DNA of 64,000 nt from Paenibacillus algorifonticola (lineage in GTDB: Bacteria; Bacillota; Bacilli; Paenibacillales; Paenibacillaceae): NCBI RefSeq assembly GCF_000971975.1, contig NZ_LAQO01000001.1:186001-250000 (forward strand), in the 5' to 3' direction. Below are positions 25,743 to 35,115 of the stretch, piece by piece. Numbering within the stretch: position 1 is the stretch's first letter; each line of letters begins with the position of its first letter. The notes beneath the pieces are model-generated. The model searched no databases and had not been told where the DNA came from. It was given only the letters and a program-made list of their open reading frames with translations. A program made the translations under genes and the position numbers.

Positions 25743-25926
25743 TAAAAACCCGCCTATGCCGTCCGACTTACATGTTTCTGAACCTCGCTTTCGCAAGGTG
25801 GGTGTCCGCAGAAACGAATTTGAAGTCCCCTTTAGAGGGCATGTCAGCATCGTAACAATTTAGGTCTCCCGAGAAACAGCCATTGGTTCAAAACAACGTA
25901 AAGCCGAAACGAACATCGCAGGATGT
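25743..25926 (-). ncRNA. ssrS: 6S RNA
   Basis: A non-coding stretch of about 184 nt on the minus strand. The 5' CTGCGATGTTCG pairs with 3' CGGACGGCATAGGCGGG, forming the long closing stem typical of 6S RNA, and TTTTT follows. Blocks recalling E. coli 6S are GATGTTCG near the 5' end, ACCTAAATTGTTACGA in the middle, GGACACCCACCTTG with a GAAA-capped hairpin (CCTTGCGAAAGCGAGG), and CGGCAT near the 3' end. 6S RNA mimics an open promoter and binds sigma-A RNA polymerase in stationary phase. The ends are inferred from the promoter and T run. Confidence 0.82.
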
Positions 25927-25932
25927 ATTGTT

Positions 25933-25961
25933 ATTATAAACGTTACCTATACAATTGTAAA
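25933..25961 (-). promoter_or_regulatory. Sigma-A promoter of the 6S RNA
   Basis: Minus strand TTTACA (25961-25956), 17 bp, TATAAT (25938-25933); predicted start at about 25926. Confidence 0.85.
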
Positions 25962-25972
25962 CGTCTAAACGC

Positions 25973-26761
25973 TTATTTATTGGACGAGTTCGAATCGCCG
26001 TCTGTAAGCTCTGCGAATTCGACCTCTTCTGCCTCTTGGGCGAGCCTTGCTTTCTCCGCCTGCTCCTGCAGCTTCTGGTAAATCATGTAGAAATTCCAGA
26101 ACGACAGATAAGCAATAATGCTGCCCATAAAAAACGGAATCAAAAAGGTGAAGCGCGTGCTGATGTAGATGACCGCACCACTCATTACCGCAGAGGAGAA
26201 CGAGCGTATTGGACGGCCAATCGTAATCAGGATGGCATTTTTCAACAATTGAAACGTTTTCATGTGATAATGGACAAGCATAGAAAAAAAGTTGAACAAG
26301 GAAATCACCAGCAGCAGCAGCAAAGCAATAAAGATATAAGAAATTAGGCTATACTGGTCGCGATACACAATAAAATCGACAATCATAATGGCAAACAGAA
26401 TAGCGTAGAAAAACCCGCCGATCATACTTTGAAGATAATTTTCTTTATATCCTCTAAAGTAAGTTTTGAATAGCGGGACATCCGTTTCACCCATCACCCA
26501 TTTGCGAGCTACCGCAAACATCGCAGCTGTAGCTGGAAATAAGGTGAACGGAGCAACAATCGCCATGAAAATCAATGTTGTTTTAACATGGTCCAGATAA
26601 GCAGCCTCATCTAGTGCTGAAGCATTTCCTGGAAATACGCCCACAAACGCCAATAATACGAAAGGAATTGAACATATTAGCCATAATACATTGATTACCG
26701 ATAATCGCATAATCCATTCGGAGATGCGGTAAAAACCTCCCATTAAACCCCTTGGCTCCAT
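25973..26761 (-). CDS. DUF624 (YesL-like) membrane protein
   Basis: A 262-residue protein with five to six hydrophobic helices. The N-terminal GGFYRISEWIMRLSVINVLW and LICSIPF are typical of DUF624/YesL; a K/E-rich cytosolic tail ends the protein (EQAEKARLAQEAEEVEF). YesL relatives often accompany sugar ABC transporters and glycosidases, but none lies beside it here. The role is unknown. The ATG at 26761 is preferred (GGGGGC upstream) over one at 26776. It ends just upstream of the 6S RNA promoter, so some read-through is possible. Confidence 0.8.
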   Translation of the reverse strand: MEPRGLMGGFYRISEWIMRLSVINVLWLICSIPFVLLAFVGVFPGNASALDEAAYLDHVKTTLIFMAIVAPFTLFPATAAMFAVARKWVMGETDVPLFKTYFRGYKENYLQSMIGGFFYAILFAIMIVDFIVYRDQYSLISYIFIALLLLLVISLFNFFSMLVHYHMKTFQLLKNAILITIGRPIRSFSSAVMSGAVIYISTRFTFLIPFFMGSIIAYLSFWNFYMIYQKLQEQAEKARLAQEAEEVEFAELTDGDSNSSNK

Positions 26762-26865
26762 GTGATCTGCCCCCACTATTCCGTCTTGTTCCTTACTATT
26801 TTGGTTGTGACATGCACCAAAGCATATTATTCAATCAAGCAGGCTGGCTTAATCAAATGAACAAT

Positions 26866-26911
26866 AAAAAAAGGGAAAGTCAGGACGCCCGTAAGGCATC
26901 ACGGACTTCCC
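26866..26911 (-). terminator. Terminator after cshA
   Basis: Minus strand GGGAAGTCCGTGATGCC...GGCGTCCTGACTTTCCC stem with T7. Confidence 0.85.
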
Positions 26912-26977
26912 CGGTTTCTTAAGCTTGGTTATTCGGGCTTATTTCTTCATCCTGTTTAAGAACAGGTTGAAATGACC

Positions 26978-28564
26978 CTAGTTGTTGTTATTGTTGAAGC
27001 CTTCGGTCGACGGTTTCGGACGACGGTTTTCGCTAGTGCGCGGTCTGCTGCTGCCACCATCACGGTTACGGTCATAGCTGCTGCTGCGCGAGCTGGAGCT
27101 TGAACCGCCGCTGCCGCCACGTCTGTCATCACGGCCACGATAGCCGCCACCGCCGCTGGAGCTGCGGCCACTGCCGCCGCCAAAGGACGAGGAACCAGAG
27201 TAACGACGACCATTCGAACGAATGTCCGGCTTGCGTTTTTTCGCGCGAAGCGGCTCTTCCGGTGTCAGCTCAATATTGACTTCCTTCTTCTCACCTGTCA
27301 GCAATTTAACGGCAGCTGCAAGCAAGTGAACGGAATCATATTGCTCAAGCAATTGGATAGCAATCGCTTTGTATTCGGAGAACTCTTCTTCTTGAACAAC
27401 TTCGAGCAAACGCTCAGCTGTCAAGCGCTGTTTGCCTTCAATCGCTTCCGCGATGCTTGGCAAAGGTTTTTTGTTGATTTTTTGACGTGTAACTTTCTCG
27501 ATGAAATGCAGGTGATCAAGTTCACGAGGCGTTACGAACGACCATGCAGTACCTTCTTTGCCTGCGCGGCCAGTACGGCCGATACGGTGAACATAGCTCT
27601 CCGGATCTTGCGGAAGGTCAAAGTTGATAACATGCGTTACGCCCGATACGTCGAGGCCACGAGCAGCTACATCCGTTGCAACCAGCACATCAATGCTGCC
27701 GTCGCGGAATTTGCGCATTACGCTGTCGCGTTGGTTTTGGGACAAGTCGCCGTGAAGGCCGTCTGCCGTGTAACCGCGTTTTTGTAAAGCTTCGCTAAGC
27801 TCATCAACCCGGCGCTTCGTACGGCCGAAGATGATAGCTAGCTCTGGAGATTCCATATCAAGCAAACGGCTCAGCGCTTCAAACTTCTGACGCTCATGAA
27901 CCTCAATATACGCTTGATCGATAAGCGGTGCCGTAACTTGCTTAGGAATAACCGACACATGCTCTGGATTTTTCAGAAATTGCTGTGCAAGCTTCTGAAT
28001 GTTCGGCGGCATTGTAGCCGAGAACAACATGGTGTGACGCTCGTCCGGCACTTGCTTCAGGATCGACTGAATGTCTTCCATGAAGCCCATGTCCAGCATT
28101 TCATCCGCTTCATCAAGAATGACCGTCTGTACATCTTCAAGACGGATCGTCTTACGGTTGATGTGGTCAAGCAAACGTCCTGGTGTACCAATAATAATTT
28201 GCGGCTTCTTCTTCAAAGCGCGAATTTGACGTCCAATTTCCTGACCGCCGTAAATTGGCAATGAGCGTAAACCTTTGTATCGAGTCAACTTCCCGATTTC
28301 TTCAGCTACCTGAATAGCGAGTTCACGGGTAGGCGTCATAATTAAGGCGACAATGCGCTCCTCGCTTGTCGGAATTTTATTAATGAGCGGAATTCCGAAT
28401 GCCGCTGTTTTTCCTGTTCCTGTTTGTGCCTGACCAATTAAATCTTGACCAGCCATTGCAATTGGAATAGCTTTGGACTGGATCGGAGTTGACTCCTCAA
28501 ACCCCAGCTCCGTGATTGCCTGCAACACTTTAGGTTCCAAGCCAAATTCAGCAAATGTTTTCAA
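26978..28564 (-). CDS. cshA: DEAD-box RNA helicase, CshA type
   Basis: A 528-residue helicase. Domain 1 has [13 protein letters not shown], Walker A AQTGTGKT (46-53), PTRELA, DEAD ([14 protein letters not shown]) and SAT; domain 2 has [13 protein letters not shown] and [20 protein letters not shown] with [11 protein letters not shown] CshA-like dimerisation segment ([20 protein letters not shown]) precedes a Gly/Ser/Arg-rich tail. CshA works in RNA decay (degradosome), rRNA maturation and cold growth. The start is TTG at 28564, about ten bases after GGAG. It is distinct from the paralogue at 4965, which lacks the dimerisation segment. Confidence 0.92.
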   Translation of the reverse strand: MKTFAEFGLEPKVLQAITELGFEESTPIQSKAIPIAMAGQDLIGQAQTGTGKTAAFGIPLINKIPTSEERIVALIMTPTRELAIQVAEEIGKLTRYKGLRSLPIYGGQEIGRQIRALKKKPQIIIGTPGRLLDHINRKTIRLEDVQTVILDEADEMLDMGFMEDIQSILKQVPDERHTMLFSATMPPNIQKLAQQFLKNPEHVSVIPKQVTAPLIDQAYIEVHERQKFEALSRLLDMESPELAIIFGRTKRRVDELSEALQKRGYTADGLHGDLSQNQRDSVMRKFRDGSIDVLVATDVAARGLDVSGVTHVINFDLPQDPESYVHRIGRTGRAGKEGTAWSFVTPRELDHLHFIEKVTRQKINKKPLPSIAEAIEGKQRLTAERLLEVVQEEEFSEYKAIAIQLLEQYDSVHLLAAAVKLLTGEKKEVNIELTPEEPLRAKKRKPDIRSNGRRYSGSSSFGGGSGRSSSGGGGYRGRDDRRGGSGGSSSSSRSSSYDRNRDGGSSRPRTSENRRPKPSTEGFNNNNN

Positions 28565-28611
28565 ACTTTCTCATACTCCTTTTATCTGCAGCCTACTTGA
28601 AAAATATCCAA

Positions 28612-28623
28612 GCTATTATAGCA
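28612..28623 (-). promoter_or_regulatory. Candidate extended -10 promoter of cshA
   Basis: Minus strand TGCTATAAT (28623-28615): a TGn extension plus a perfect -10, about 50 bp before the start; no -35 is evident. Confidence 0.5.
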
Positions 28624-28757
28624 TACAATCATACATCATTACCAGCGCAGGATGAAAACAACTCAAAAGGCGCAGCACGTAAGCGCTTGCTCTATTTAAG
28701 ATCCGCTGCTCCCCATCTGACACATGGCAGTTAACCCTGTTTTTTTAAAGTTGATCC

Positions 28758-28766
28758 TGCTATAAT
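28758..28766 (+). promoter_or_regulatory. Candidate extended -10 promoter
   Basis: TGCTATAAT: TG at 28758-28759 and TATAAT at 28761-28766, about 75 bp upstream of the small GTG-started gene at 28841. No clear -35. Confidence 0.45.
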
Positions 28767-28840
28767 GTGGTTATCCCGCTGTTTTAACGTTTTCATGCCA
28801 TATGTTTTGCCCTGAACCTATGATGAAAGGGTGATGCCAG

Positions 28841-29035
28841 GTGGATATCGAAACCGTAACACTGTCACAAATTGTAGAGAAGCTTGCACCAGAGCTCAGT
28901 CCTTTTCTTACGGATCGGGAACTCTCGATCAATATCGTATTGAGGGACGGACTGGCTGTACTTGAACCGGCGGATGCAATGGAGATTGTTCAGCACAGTA
29001 TTTGCGAGCACCAAAGAGAAGCCTTACTGCAATGA
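28841..29035 (+). CDS. Small acidic protein, unknown
   Basis: A 64-residue soluble protein (DIETVTLSQIVEKLAPELSP, then RELSINIVLRDGLAVLEPAD). I do not recognise the family. The start is GTG at 28841 with AAAGGGTGATGCCAG upstream. It has its own extended -10 promoter candidate and an immediate strong terminator, so it looks like a free-standing gene rather than a chance frame. Seen on its own, function cannot be inferred. Confidence 0.6.
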   Translation: MDIETVTLSQIVEKLAPELSPFLTDRELSINIVLRDGLAVLEPADAMEIVQHSICEHQREALLQ

Positions 29036-29060
29036 CAAGGGGATATACCGATTGATAGCA

Positions 29061-29092
29061 AACCTGCTGACGAATGCGTCAGCAGGTTTTTT
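29061..29092 (+). terminator. Terminator after the 64-residue gene
   Basis: Perfect 12-bp stem AACCTGCTGACG-AATG-CGTCAGCAGGTT followed by T6. Confidence 0.92.
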
Positions 29093-29243
29093 GCACGCCT
29101 TTTTCACCAGAAATTCCCACCCAAAAATGGTGCTTTAAGCAACATTTCTCTGTGTAAAATTACGCTTTTTGAAAAAAATAAGTGTCACGCAGCCTAATTC
29201 TGCTTTATAATTTGGAAAGAAGAGCTAGCGGGGAGAGAAGAAA

Positions 29244-30431
29244 ATGGACATCATCTTTTCAACTGTCATGCTGTTATACAGCTTGTTGACGGGAAGCGGA
29301 GAGGATCATGCAGCCGCCCGGGAGCTCGCAGCCTCGGTACTCAACGCTTCACTCGGAACAACCATCGTACAGGCGAGCCCATCTGATGGAGGAGGCCAGG
29401 GGACGTCTGAGACGGGCGTTAAGCGTGATCCACAGAAGGATGCTCCCATTGTGAAGGGCATCTACGTGACGGCTCACAGTGCAGGTGGAGCGCGTATGGA
29501 TAGCTTGCTGAAGCTCATGGATGATACGAAGCTGAACAGCATGGTCATCGATGTCAAAGATGACAACGGCTATATCACCTATCCAACTGAGACGCCGGAG
29601 CTGCTTGAACTGGGAACTACACAGAAGTACATTCGCGATATTGGCGACTTGATGAAGAAATTGAAGCAGCATGAGGTTTACCCGATTGCCAGAATTGTCG
29701 TCTTTAAGGACACTGTGCTGGCACGCCAGCATCCAGAGCTGTCCTTCCGCCATTCCGACGGAACGATTTGGAAAAATGGCCGCGGTGAAAGCTTTGTGAA
29801 TCCTTATATGAAGGAAGTCTGGAATTACAATGTAGCCGTTGCCAAGGAAGCAGCAAAGCTGGGCTTTAAGGAAATCCAGTTTGATTATGTACGTTTTCCT
29901 GAAGGCTTTGATAAGAAAGCCGATTCGCTGAAGTATGAGAAAACAGAGCAGAGCCGGGTTGATGCCGTTGCGGGATTCGTTAAATATGCCCGTGAGCAGC
30001 TCGAGCCGCTTGGCGTGCGTGTATCGGTCGATATTTTCGGCTACGCCGCATCGGTGCCTGCTGCCGAAGGAATTGGGCAGGACTTTGTAAAAATTTCCAA
30101 TGACGTGCACGTCATATCCCCCATGGTTTATCCAAGCCACTACAGCACGGGCTGGTTTAAGCAGAAGGTGCCGGACAAACGCCCTTATGAAACCATCGTA
30201 GGCGCTATGGAGGATACACACGCCAAGCTGGACCCGATTGGCGAAGCTAAGCCGATTATCCGCCCTTGGATCCAGGATTTCACAGCCAGCTGGCTCGGGC
30301 AGGGCAATTATATGAAATATGGCAAGAAAGAAGTCGAGGCTCAAATTAAGGCGCTATCCGACACCGATATTCATGAATTTCTTTTATGGAACGCAGGCAA
30401 TAAATACTCAGAGGGCGTTAATTACGAATAA
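29244..30431 (+). CDS. Putative glycoside hydrolase (DUF4015)
   Basis: A 395-residue protein with a TIM-barrel DUF4015/GH-like domain from about residue 75: PIVKGIYVTAHSAGG, MVIDVKDDNGYITYPT, IARIVVFKD, FKEIQFDYVRFPEG and VSVDIFGYAAS, with several conserved acidic residues suited to catalysis. The N-terminus is hydrophobic (DIIFSTVMLLYSLLTG) and may be a secretion signal or anchor, so the enzyme probably acts outside the membrane. The substrate is unknown. A TATAAT box lies at 29206-29211; GGGGAGAG precedes the ATG. Confidence 0.85.
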   Translation: MDIIFSTVMLLYSLLTGSGEDHAAARELAASVLNASLGTTIVQASPSDGGGQGTSETGVKRDPQKDAPIVKGIYVTAHSAGGARMDSLLKLMDDTKLNSMVIDVKDDNGYITYPTETPELLELGTTQKYIRDIGDLMKKLKQHEVYPIARIVVFKDTVLARQHPELSFRHSDGTIWKNGRGESFVNPYMKEVWNYNVAVAKEAAKLGFKEIQFDYVRFPEGFDKKADSLKYEKTEQSRVDAVAGFVKYAREQLEPLGVRVSVDIFGYAASVPAAEGIGQDFVKISNDVHVISPMVYPSHYSTGWFKQKVPDKRPYETIVGAMEDTHAKLDPIGEAKPIIRPWIQDFTASWLGQGNYMKYGKKEVEAQIKALSDTDIHEFLLWNAGNKYSEGVNYE

Positions 30432-30477
30432 GGATTCGATAAGATTAGCTGCCTTTACTCACGCTTCTCACCACAAA

Positions 30478-30524
30478 CAAATAACCTCCGGCAACGCTTT
30501 AAGGCAGCGTACCGGAGGTTATTT
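30478..30524 (+). terminator. Bidirectional terminator between DUF4015 gene and pfkA
   Basis: AAATAACCTCCGG(C)AACGCT...AGCGTACCGGAGGTTATTT near-perfect inverted repeat. Confidence 0.85.
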
Positions 30525-30579
30525 GTTTGTTTTTTAAAATGAACCCTTGCTATTTATTGCCCAGACGGGCCTGAAAGCA

Positions 30580-31548
30580 TTATTGCGAAAGGCGCAGCGC
30601 AAGCTCATACAAATCCAGGTTGAATGGCTTCTTCGTGTTGACAACTGTGTCGATATCCGTGGAAAGAAACTCTCCGCGCACGATACCGCAAGCTTTGCCC
30701 GAATCGCCAGCCATCAGCTGATGCACAGCATAATCGCCAAGACGGCTTGCAAGAATACGGTCAACAGCAGTCGGTGTTCCGCCGCGTTGAATATGTCCAA
30801 GAACGGTTACTCGCGGCTCAAGTCCGCAACCACGTGTAATTTCGCTGGATACATCATGCCCATTGCCTGCTCCTTCGGCAACAACAACGATACTGTGGCG
30901 TTTGCCTTTGGCAAAGTTGGCTTCCATCCGCTGCGAAACTTCCGTCAAATTGAACGGTACTTCCGGTACAAGAATCGTCTCGGCGCCGCTTGCAAGTCCG
31001 GCATAAAGCGCGATATCTCCGCAATGACGGCCCATAACCTCGACGACAGACGAACGCTCATGGGAAGACATCGTGTCGCGGATTTTGTTGATGGCATCGA
31101 CAACGATGCCAACAGCTGTATCGAAACCGATTGTGTAATCCGTGAAAGGAATATCGTTATCGATCGTTCCTGGCAATACCATCGTCTTGATGCCAAGCTT
31201 GCTCAGCTTGTTAGCACCTTGATAAGAGCCGTCGCCGCCAATAACGACCAAACCGTCGATGCCACGCCCACGCAAAACTTCAGCGCCCTTCTCCTGGCCT
31301 TCAGCTGTCATAAACTCTTTGCAGCGCGCCGTCTGCAAAATGGTTCCCCCGCGCTGTATAATATCGCCTACGCTGCGAAGATCCATTTGACGCAAATCGT
31401 CATTCAGAAGACCCTGATAACCGCGTTGTACACCGTATACTTCCAGCCCGTTATACAAAGCGCTCCGCACTACAGCGCGAACGGCTGCGTTCATCCCTTG
31501 GGAGTCACCGCCACTGGTTAATACTGCGATTGATTTTACTGAAGACAT
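30580..31548 (-). CDS. pfkA: ATP-dependent 6-phosphofructokinase
   Basis: A 322-residue glycolytic enzyme, close to the Bacillus 319-residue enzyme. It shows VLTSGGDSQGMNAAVRA (ATP site), GGTILQTARCKEF, GGDGSYQGA, catalytic PGTIDNDI...TDYTIGFDTA and EVMGRHCGDIALY. Allosteric residues of the effector site lie in the C-terminal half. GGAGG seven bases before ATG 31548 fixes the start; the ATG at 31554 sits too near. No pyk gene follows, unlike the usual pfkA-pyk operon. Confidence 0.95.
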   Translation of the reverse strand: MSSVKSIAVLTSGGDSQGMNAAVRAVVRSALYNGLEVYGVQRGYQGLLNDDLRQMDLRSVGDIIQRGGTILQTARCKEFMTAEGQEKGAEVLRGRGIDGLVVIGGDGSYQGANKLSKLGIKTMVLPGTIDNDIPFTDYTIGFDTAVGIVVDAINKIRDTMSSHERSSVVEVMGRHCGDIALYAGLASGAETILVPEVPFNLTEVSQRMEANFAKGKRHSIVVVAEGAGNGHDVSSEITRGCGLEPRVTVLGHIQRGGTPTAVDRILASRLGDYAVHQLMAGDSGKACGIVRGEFLSTDIDTVVNTKKPFNLDLYELALRLSQ

Positions 31549-31579
31549 AGTCATTCCTCCAAAATGATGTAATATATTG

Positions 31580-32662
31580 CTAAGCCTGCTGTTTCCTGAT
31601 CCACACGCTGTTAATTAGGAAAAACAGGCGGGTAAGCGGACTGTTCTTCATCAGCTTGCGCGTTACGCTGCGCACTTCTTTCTGCGCACGCACCTTCGGA
31701 TCGGATAAATAAAGGGCCAGCAGCCCTTCAATGATAAGGCGATGAAACCGGGAAGCCGGCAAATGCCGCACATCCTCCCTTGCCCACTCCACTATCGTAC
31801 CGATCCGTTCCGCCATCAAATGGAAGCTGTCGTAATAATTGCAGAAATTCAAATCTCCGCCTGCCTGATCCTCCGCCTGATCGATCAAATAATCAAGCAT
31901 GATATGCAGGCCGCATACATGCGGAAAATAAATTTCCTTAATCGCAGCCGCATCCTGCTTCGACAGACCATCCCCGCTGGCCGCTAAAAATAGCATAAAC
32001 ATGCCAAGCGTCGATCCGCTGGCCGCTGCGAATTCATTCCATTGCAAGTGCGGGTAGCGCTGTGCATGCTTCTCCCACCATGCGAGCAGCTTCGGCTCAC
32101 GCAAATCATTGCGGATGTGCTTATACACCTGCAAATCGCCATATAGGCTGACCAGCTCGGTAACGTCACGCTGAACGCTGGCATAGGAAGGAAGCAGCGC
32201 TGTCTGGTGCTGGCACACGGCAACGAGGTGGTGCAAATATCCACCGTCGTCCCGCTCCTTCCGGTGGGCATAATAATCCCGGAGCGGCGCTGCCGGATTA
32301 ACCGCATCAAGCATAGACTGGTGCAATAGGCGGAAATCATCCGCATCAAGAGAAGTGCTGCGATCGCACAAATTGTCCAGGTAGTCGCTAATCGTTTGCA
32401 GCGCAACAATAAGCGGTATAAGAATATGCCGCTGCTCCAAGTTGGCCGCTGCATACACGGCCCCGCCCTGACAATGGAACTTCTTGCTCGCTATGCTATT
32501 CAGCGCTTGCGTCCGCAGCTCCCTGTCGGGAATTTGCTCTGCCATAGCCCGCAGCTTCCCTAGCTGCGCTTCAACTTCCGGCAGCACATATTTATATACG
32601 CGATGCATAAGTTTCAAAGGCCCTCGGGGCGCACGCCTGCCTGAAAATGTCGTCAATCTCAC
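31580..32662 (-). CDS. ytpB: Tetraprenyl-beta-curcumene synthase (YtpB family)
   Basis: A 360-residue DUF2600 protein, the class IB 'large' terpene synthase that makes tetraprenyl-beta-curcumene, precursor of sesquarterpenes (and spore-associated lipids) in Bacillales. It has the acidic Mg-binding motif DYLDNLCDR near residue 92, YGDLQVYKHIR, and the second acidic stretch LDYLIDQAEDQAGGDLNF. ATG start with GGAGG upstream (GAGGAGGTGCATCGTG). It is 31 bp upstream of pfkA, so weak cotranscription is possible; no cyclase gene adjoins it. Confidence 0.88.
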   Translation of the reverse strand: MRLTTFSGRRAPRGPLKLMHRVYKYVLPEVEAQLGKLRAMAEQIPDRELRTQALNSIASKKFHCQGGAVYAAANLEQRHILIPLIVALQTISDYLDNLCDRSTSLDADDFRLLHQSMLDAVNPAAPLRDYYAHRKERDDGGYLHHLVAVCQHQTALLPSYASVQRDVTELVSLYGDLQVYKHIRNDLREPKLLAWWEKHAQRYPHLQWNEFAAASGSTLGMFMLFLAASGDGLSKQDAAAIKEIYFPHVCGLHIMLDYLIDQAEDQAGGDLNFCNYYDSFHLMAERIGTIVEWAREDVRHLPASRFHRLIIEGLLALYLSDPKVRAQKEVRSVTRKLMKNSPLTRLFFLINSVWIRKQQA

Positions 32663-32795
32663 GATGCACCTCCTCCTCTTAAAAAAATGCTGAATAACCG
32701 CCGGCTACCAGCCTATTATTACACGATGAATGAAACCTCCACTCATAAATGTACCATTTCAATAAACAATAATCCAGCAGTTCATGCTATAATGG

Positions 32796-32824
32796 TTTAC
32801 AATCTATTAATAATTAGCTATAAC
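32796..32824 (+). promoter_or_regulatory. Candidate sigma-A promoter of the MFS gene
   Basis: TTTACA (32796-32801), 17 bp, TATAAC (32819-32824); a TATAAT at 32830-32835 is an alternative. Confidence 0.55.
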
Positions 32825-32869
32825 ACCTGTATAATCAAGGTTTTTTACAGTTATGGAGTGAATACAGCA

Positions 32870-34048
32870 ATGACACAACTTGGCCTTGAAAAGGCGAAGC
32901 TTAAGACATCCCAAGAAACGCTGCGCCTTCGCGCCTTCAGCTTTTCTGCCTACTCAACACAGGCGCTTCTCGTATCCTACTTGCCTTTATACTTTCTGGC
33001 GCGAGGCTATTCCGAGCATCAAATCGGCATTATATATGCAACGGGTCCCTTCATATCCGTCTTTGCCAATTTGCTGCTAGGCTGGGCAAGCGACCGGTTT
33101 CAGACGATAAAAAAATTGTTTATATTTTTATTATTCGGGCAGCTGGTCATGATATCGCTGCTGTTTCCGATTCAAGATTTTACGATGATCTGTCTAGTTA
33201 TGACGATCTTTTATTTTTTTCAGACGCCTATTAATCCATTGAATGACAGTTTGATTTTATTATCCAGTCAATATACAGGTGTTCCTTATGCACTCATTCG
33301 CATTTTTGGCTCGCTCGGGTTCGCTATATCCGCCTACTTATTTGGCATTCTATTGAAGCAGATGGGTTCCAATTGGACGCTGCCGCTCGCTGTTTGTACA
33401 ATTACGATAACGCTTGCGCTCACCTTTCTGCTGCGTGATTATCAAGGGAGTGCCCGCAAAGTGGATTTCAGCGGTTTTTTCAAGCTGCTGGGCAAACGAG
33501 AGGTCGTTTCCTTCTTCGTCCTCATTTTGATCGTCTCGATCGCGCATCGTATGTACGAAGGGTTTCTCGCTGTGACGCTGCATCAAATGGGGGCTAGCGA
33601 CTCGCTCGTCGGTCTCGCATGGACGCTTTCCGCCTGCAGTGAAATACCTGTGCTGTTTCTGCTTGGAAAGTACGGCCATAAATTCAAGGAGCTTCCGCTG
33701 CTGTTTATTGCATGTGTATTGTATGCCCTGCGGATGTGGCTGATTGGACATTTAAGCAGCCCCTATCTCGTAGTGGCGACACAACTTATGCACAGTATTA
33801 CATTCGGCATCTACTTCTCAACTGCTTTGCGTTATATTTCGCAGCTCATTCCCGATGAATTTCGTGCTTCCGGTCAAGCGGTATACGCCGTTGTATGGAC
33901 AGGCCTTGCCGGTCTGCTCAGCGGTACGGTTGGCGGCTATGTTTATGAAAGCTTCGGACGTACAGCCTTCTTTAATTTAGGCACTACGCTTGCTTTAATA
34001 GCAGCAGCAGGTTTTATTTACAAACATTTTACGAGGCGCAGCGCATAA
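32870..34048 (+). CDS. MFS transporter
   Basis: A 392-residue, twelve-helix major facilitator protein. The loop 2-3 motif reads GWASDRFQTIKKLF, and VPYALIRIFGSLGFAISAYLFG resembles the MFS_1_like/phenylpropionate-transporter group. The substrate is unknown. The in-frame extension upstream to 32687 runs through the promoter region and is not hydrophobic in a useful way; GGAGTG ten bases before the ATG at 32870 supports this start. Confidence 0.82.
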   Translation: MTQLGLEKAKLKTSQETLRLRAFSFSAYSTQALLVSYLPLYFLARGYSEHQIGIIYATGPFISVFANLLLGWASDRFQTIKKLFIFLLFGQLVMISLLFPIQDFTMICLVMTIFYFFQTPINPLNDSLILLSSQYTGVPYALIRIFGSLGFAISAYLFGILLKQMGSNWTLPLAVCTITITLALTFLLRDYQGSARKVDFSGFFKLLGKREVVSFFVLILIVSIAHRMYEGFLAVTLHQMGASDSLVGLAWTLSACSEIPVLFLLGKYGHKFKELPLLFIACVLYALRMWLIGHLSSPYLVVATQLMHSITFGIYFSTALRYISQLIPDEFRASGQAVYAVVWTGLAGLLSGTVGGYVYESFGRTAFFNLGTTLALIAAAGFIYKHFTRRSA

Positions 34049-34086
34049 AACAATGCTAAATGAGCCACTGGCTCATGAGATATAGC

Positions 34087-34140
34087 AAAAAAACAGCTTC
34101 GGGCTCCACATAACCATGTGGTTCTCGAAGCTGTTTTTTT
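34087..34140 (+). terminator. Bidirectional terminator between the MFS gene and yebC
   Basis: AAAAAAACAGCTTCGGG...CTCGAAGCTGTTTTTTT with flanking A/T runs. Confidence 0.9.
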
Positions 34141-34163
34141 GCTCCAGCCTGTCTATGTAGACG

Positions 34164-34880
34164 TTAGTCCTCAAGCTCGAAGTTCGTATATACGTCCTGT
34201 ACATCGTCATTATCGTCGAAGGAGTCCATCATTTTGGACAGCTTGTCCGCATTTTCGCCCTCTACGGCGACCATGTTTTGCGGCAGCCAACGTACTCCTG
34301 CGCTCACAAACGTATAGCCTTCCGCTTCCAATGCGCCTTTCACCTGCTCGAACTCATGCGGATGCGTCAAAATCTCGAAGCTGTCGTCGTTTACGACAAG
34401 ATCCTCTGCTCCAGCTTCCAGCGTCACCATCATCATCGAGTCTTCATCAATTTCTAAATCCTCACGGTCCACAACAAGCAAGCCTTTATGATCAAACATA
34501 TAGGCTACACAGCCGCTTTCTCCCATATTGCCGCCACGCTTATTAAAAGCCGAGCGTACATCAGCCGCCGTACGATTGCGATTGTCCGTCAAACAACGAA
34601 CCATAATCGCTACTCCGCCCGGGCCGTAACCTTCATACATAATTTCTTCATAATCGACTGCGTCGCCGCCCGTCGCCTTCTTGATTGCCCGCTCAACGTT
34701 ATCATTCGGCATTTGCTCCGCACGTGCATTGGCAATAGCTGTCTTCAGACCAAAATTCGCTTCGGGATTCGCTCCGCCCTTACGTGCCTGCACATAAATT
34801 TCACGCGACAGCTTTACAAACTTATTATTTTTAGCCTGATCGGCCTTCCCTTTGCGATCCTTAAACAATTTAAACTTCAT
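34164..34880 (-). CDS. YebC/PmpR-family protein
   Basis: A 238-residue protein of the YebC/TACO1 family (translation or transcription factor; relieves ribosome stalling at proline runs in recent reports). It has KFVKLSREIYVQARKGGANP, IMYEGYGPGGVAIMVRCLTDN and NRTAADVRSAFNKRGGNMG, with the acidic C-terminal FDDNDDVQDVYTNFEL. The usual HSKWANIKHRK N-terminus is replaced by KFKLFKDRKGKADQAKNNK. It is monocistronic. Confidence 0.9.
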   Translation of the reverse strand: MKFKLFKDRKGKADQAKNNKFVKLSREIYVQARKGGANPEANFGLKTAIANARAEQMPNDNVERAIKKATGGDAVDYEEIMYEGYGPGGVAIMVRCLTDNRNRTAADVRSAFNKRGGNMGESGCVAYMFDHKGLLVVDREDLEIDEDSMMMVTLEAGAEDLVVNDDSFEILTHPHEFEQVKGALEAEGYTFVSAGVRWLPQNMVAVEGENADKLSKMMDSFDDNDDVQDVYTNFELED

Positions 34881-35115
34881 GCCACTCGCTCCTCCGACAA
34901 AGATTCCACCTAACAGTGTATCATTTCCCGCCTAATCCGGTCAAAGTCTAAAATGCGAAAAACGCATGGCAAAATTACGAACAACATCACTTCCGCCCCA
35001 TAGCTATGCCATGCTTTCTCCATCCCATCGATCAAGCAGATTTCCCGCTGCGTGCGGCCCATCCTCTCAAAACGAGCTGTAGATTTAACCCCGGTGTCGG
35101 ACATTCATCATAGAA

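Noticed and set aside
25743..25926. Signal recognition particle RNA or tmRNA at this place
   Set aside because: The SRP GGAAGCAGCC-like core and the tmRNA tRNA-like ends are both missing, while 6S blocks are present.
30547..31521. 324-codon plus-strand frame antisense to pfkA
   Set aside because: It covers the phosphofructokinase gene, which has all catalytic motifs; the antisense product is not protein-like.
34910..35104. 64-codon minus-strand frame between yebC and the 518-residue gene
   Set aside because: No ribosome site and no protein-like features seen.
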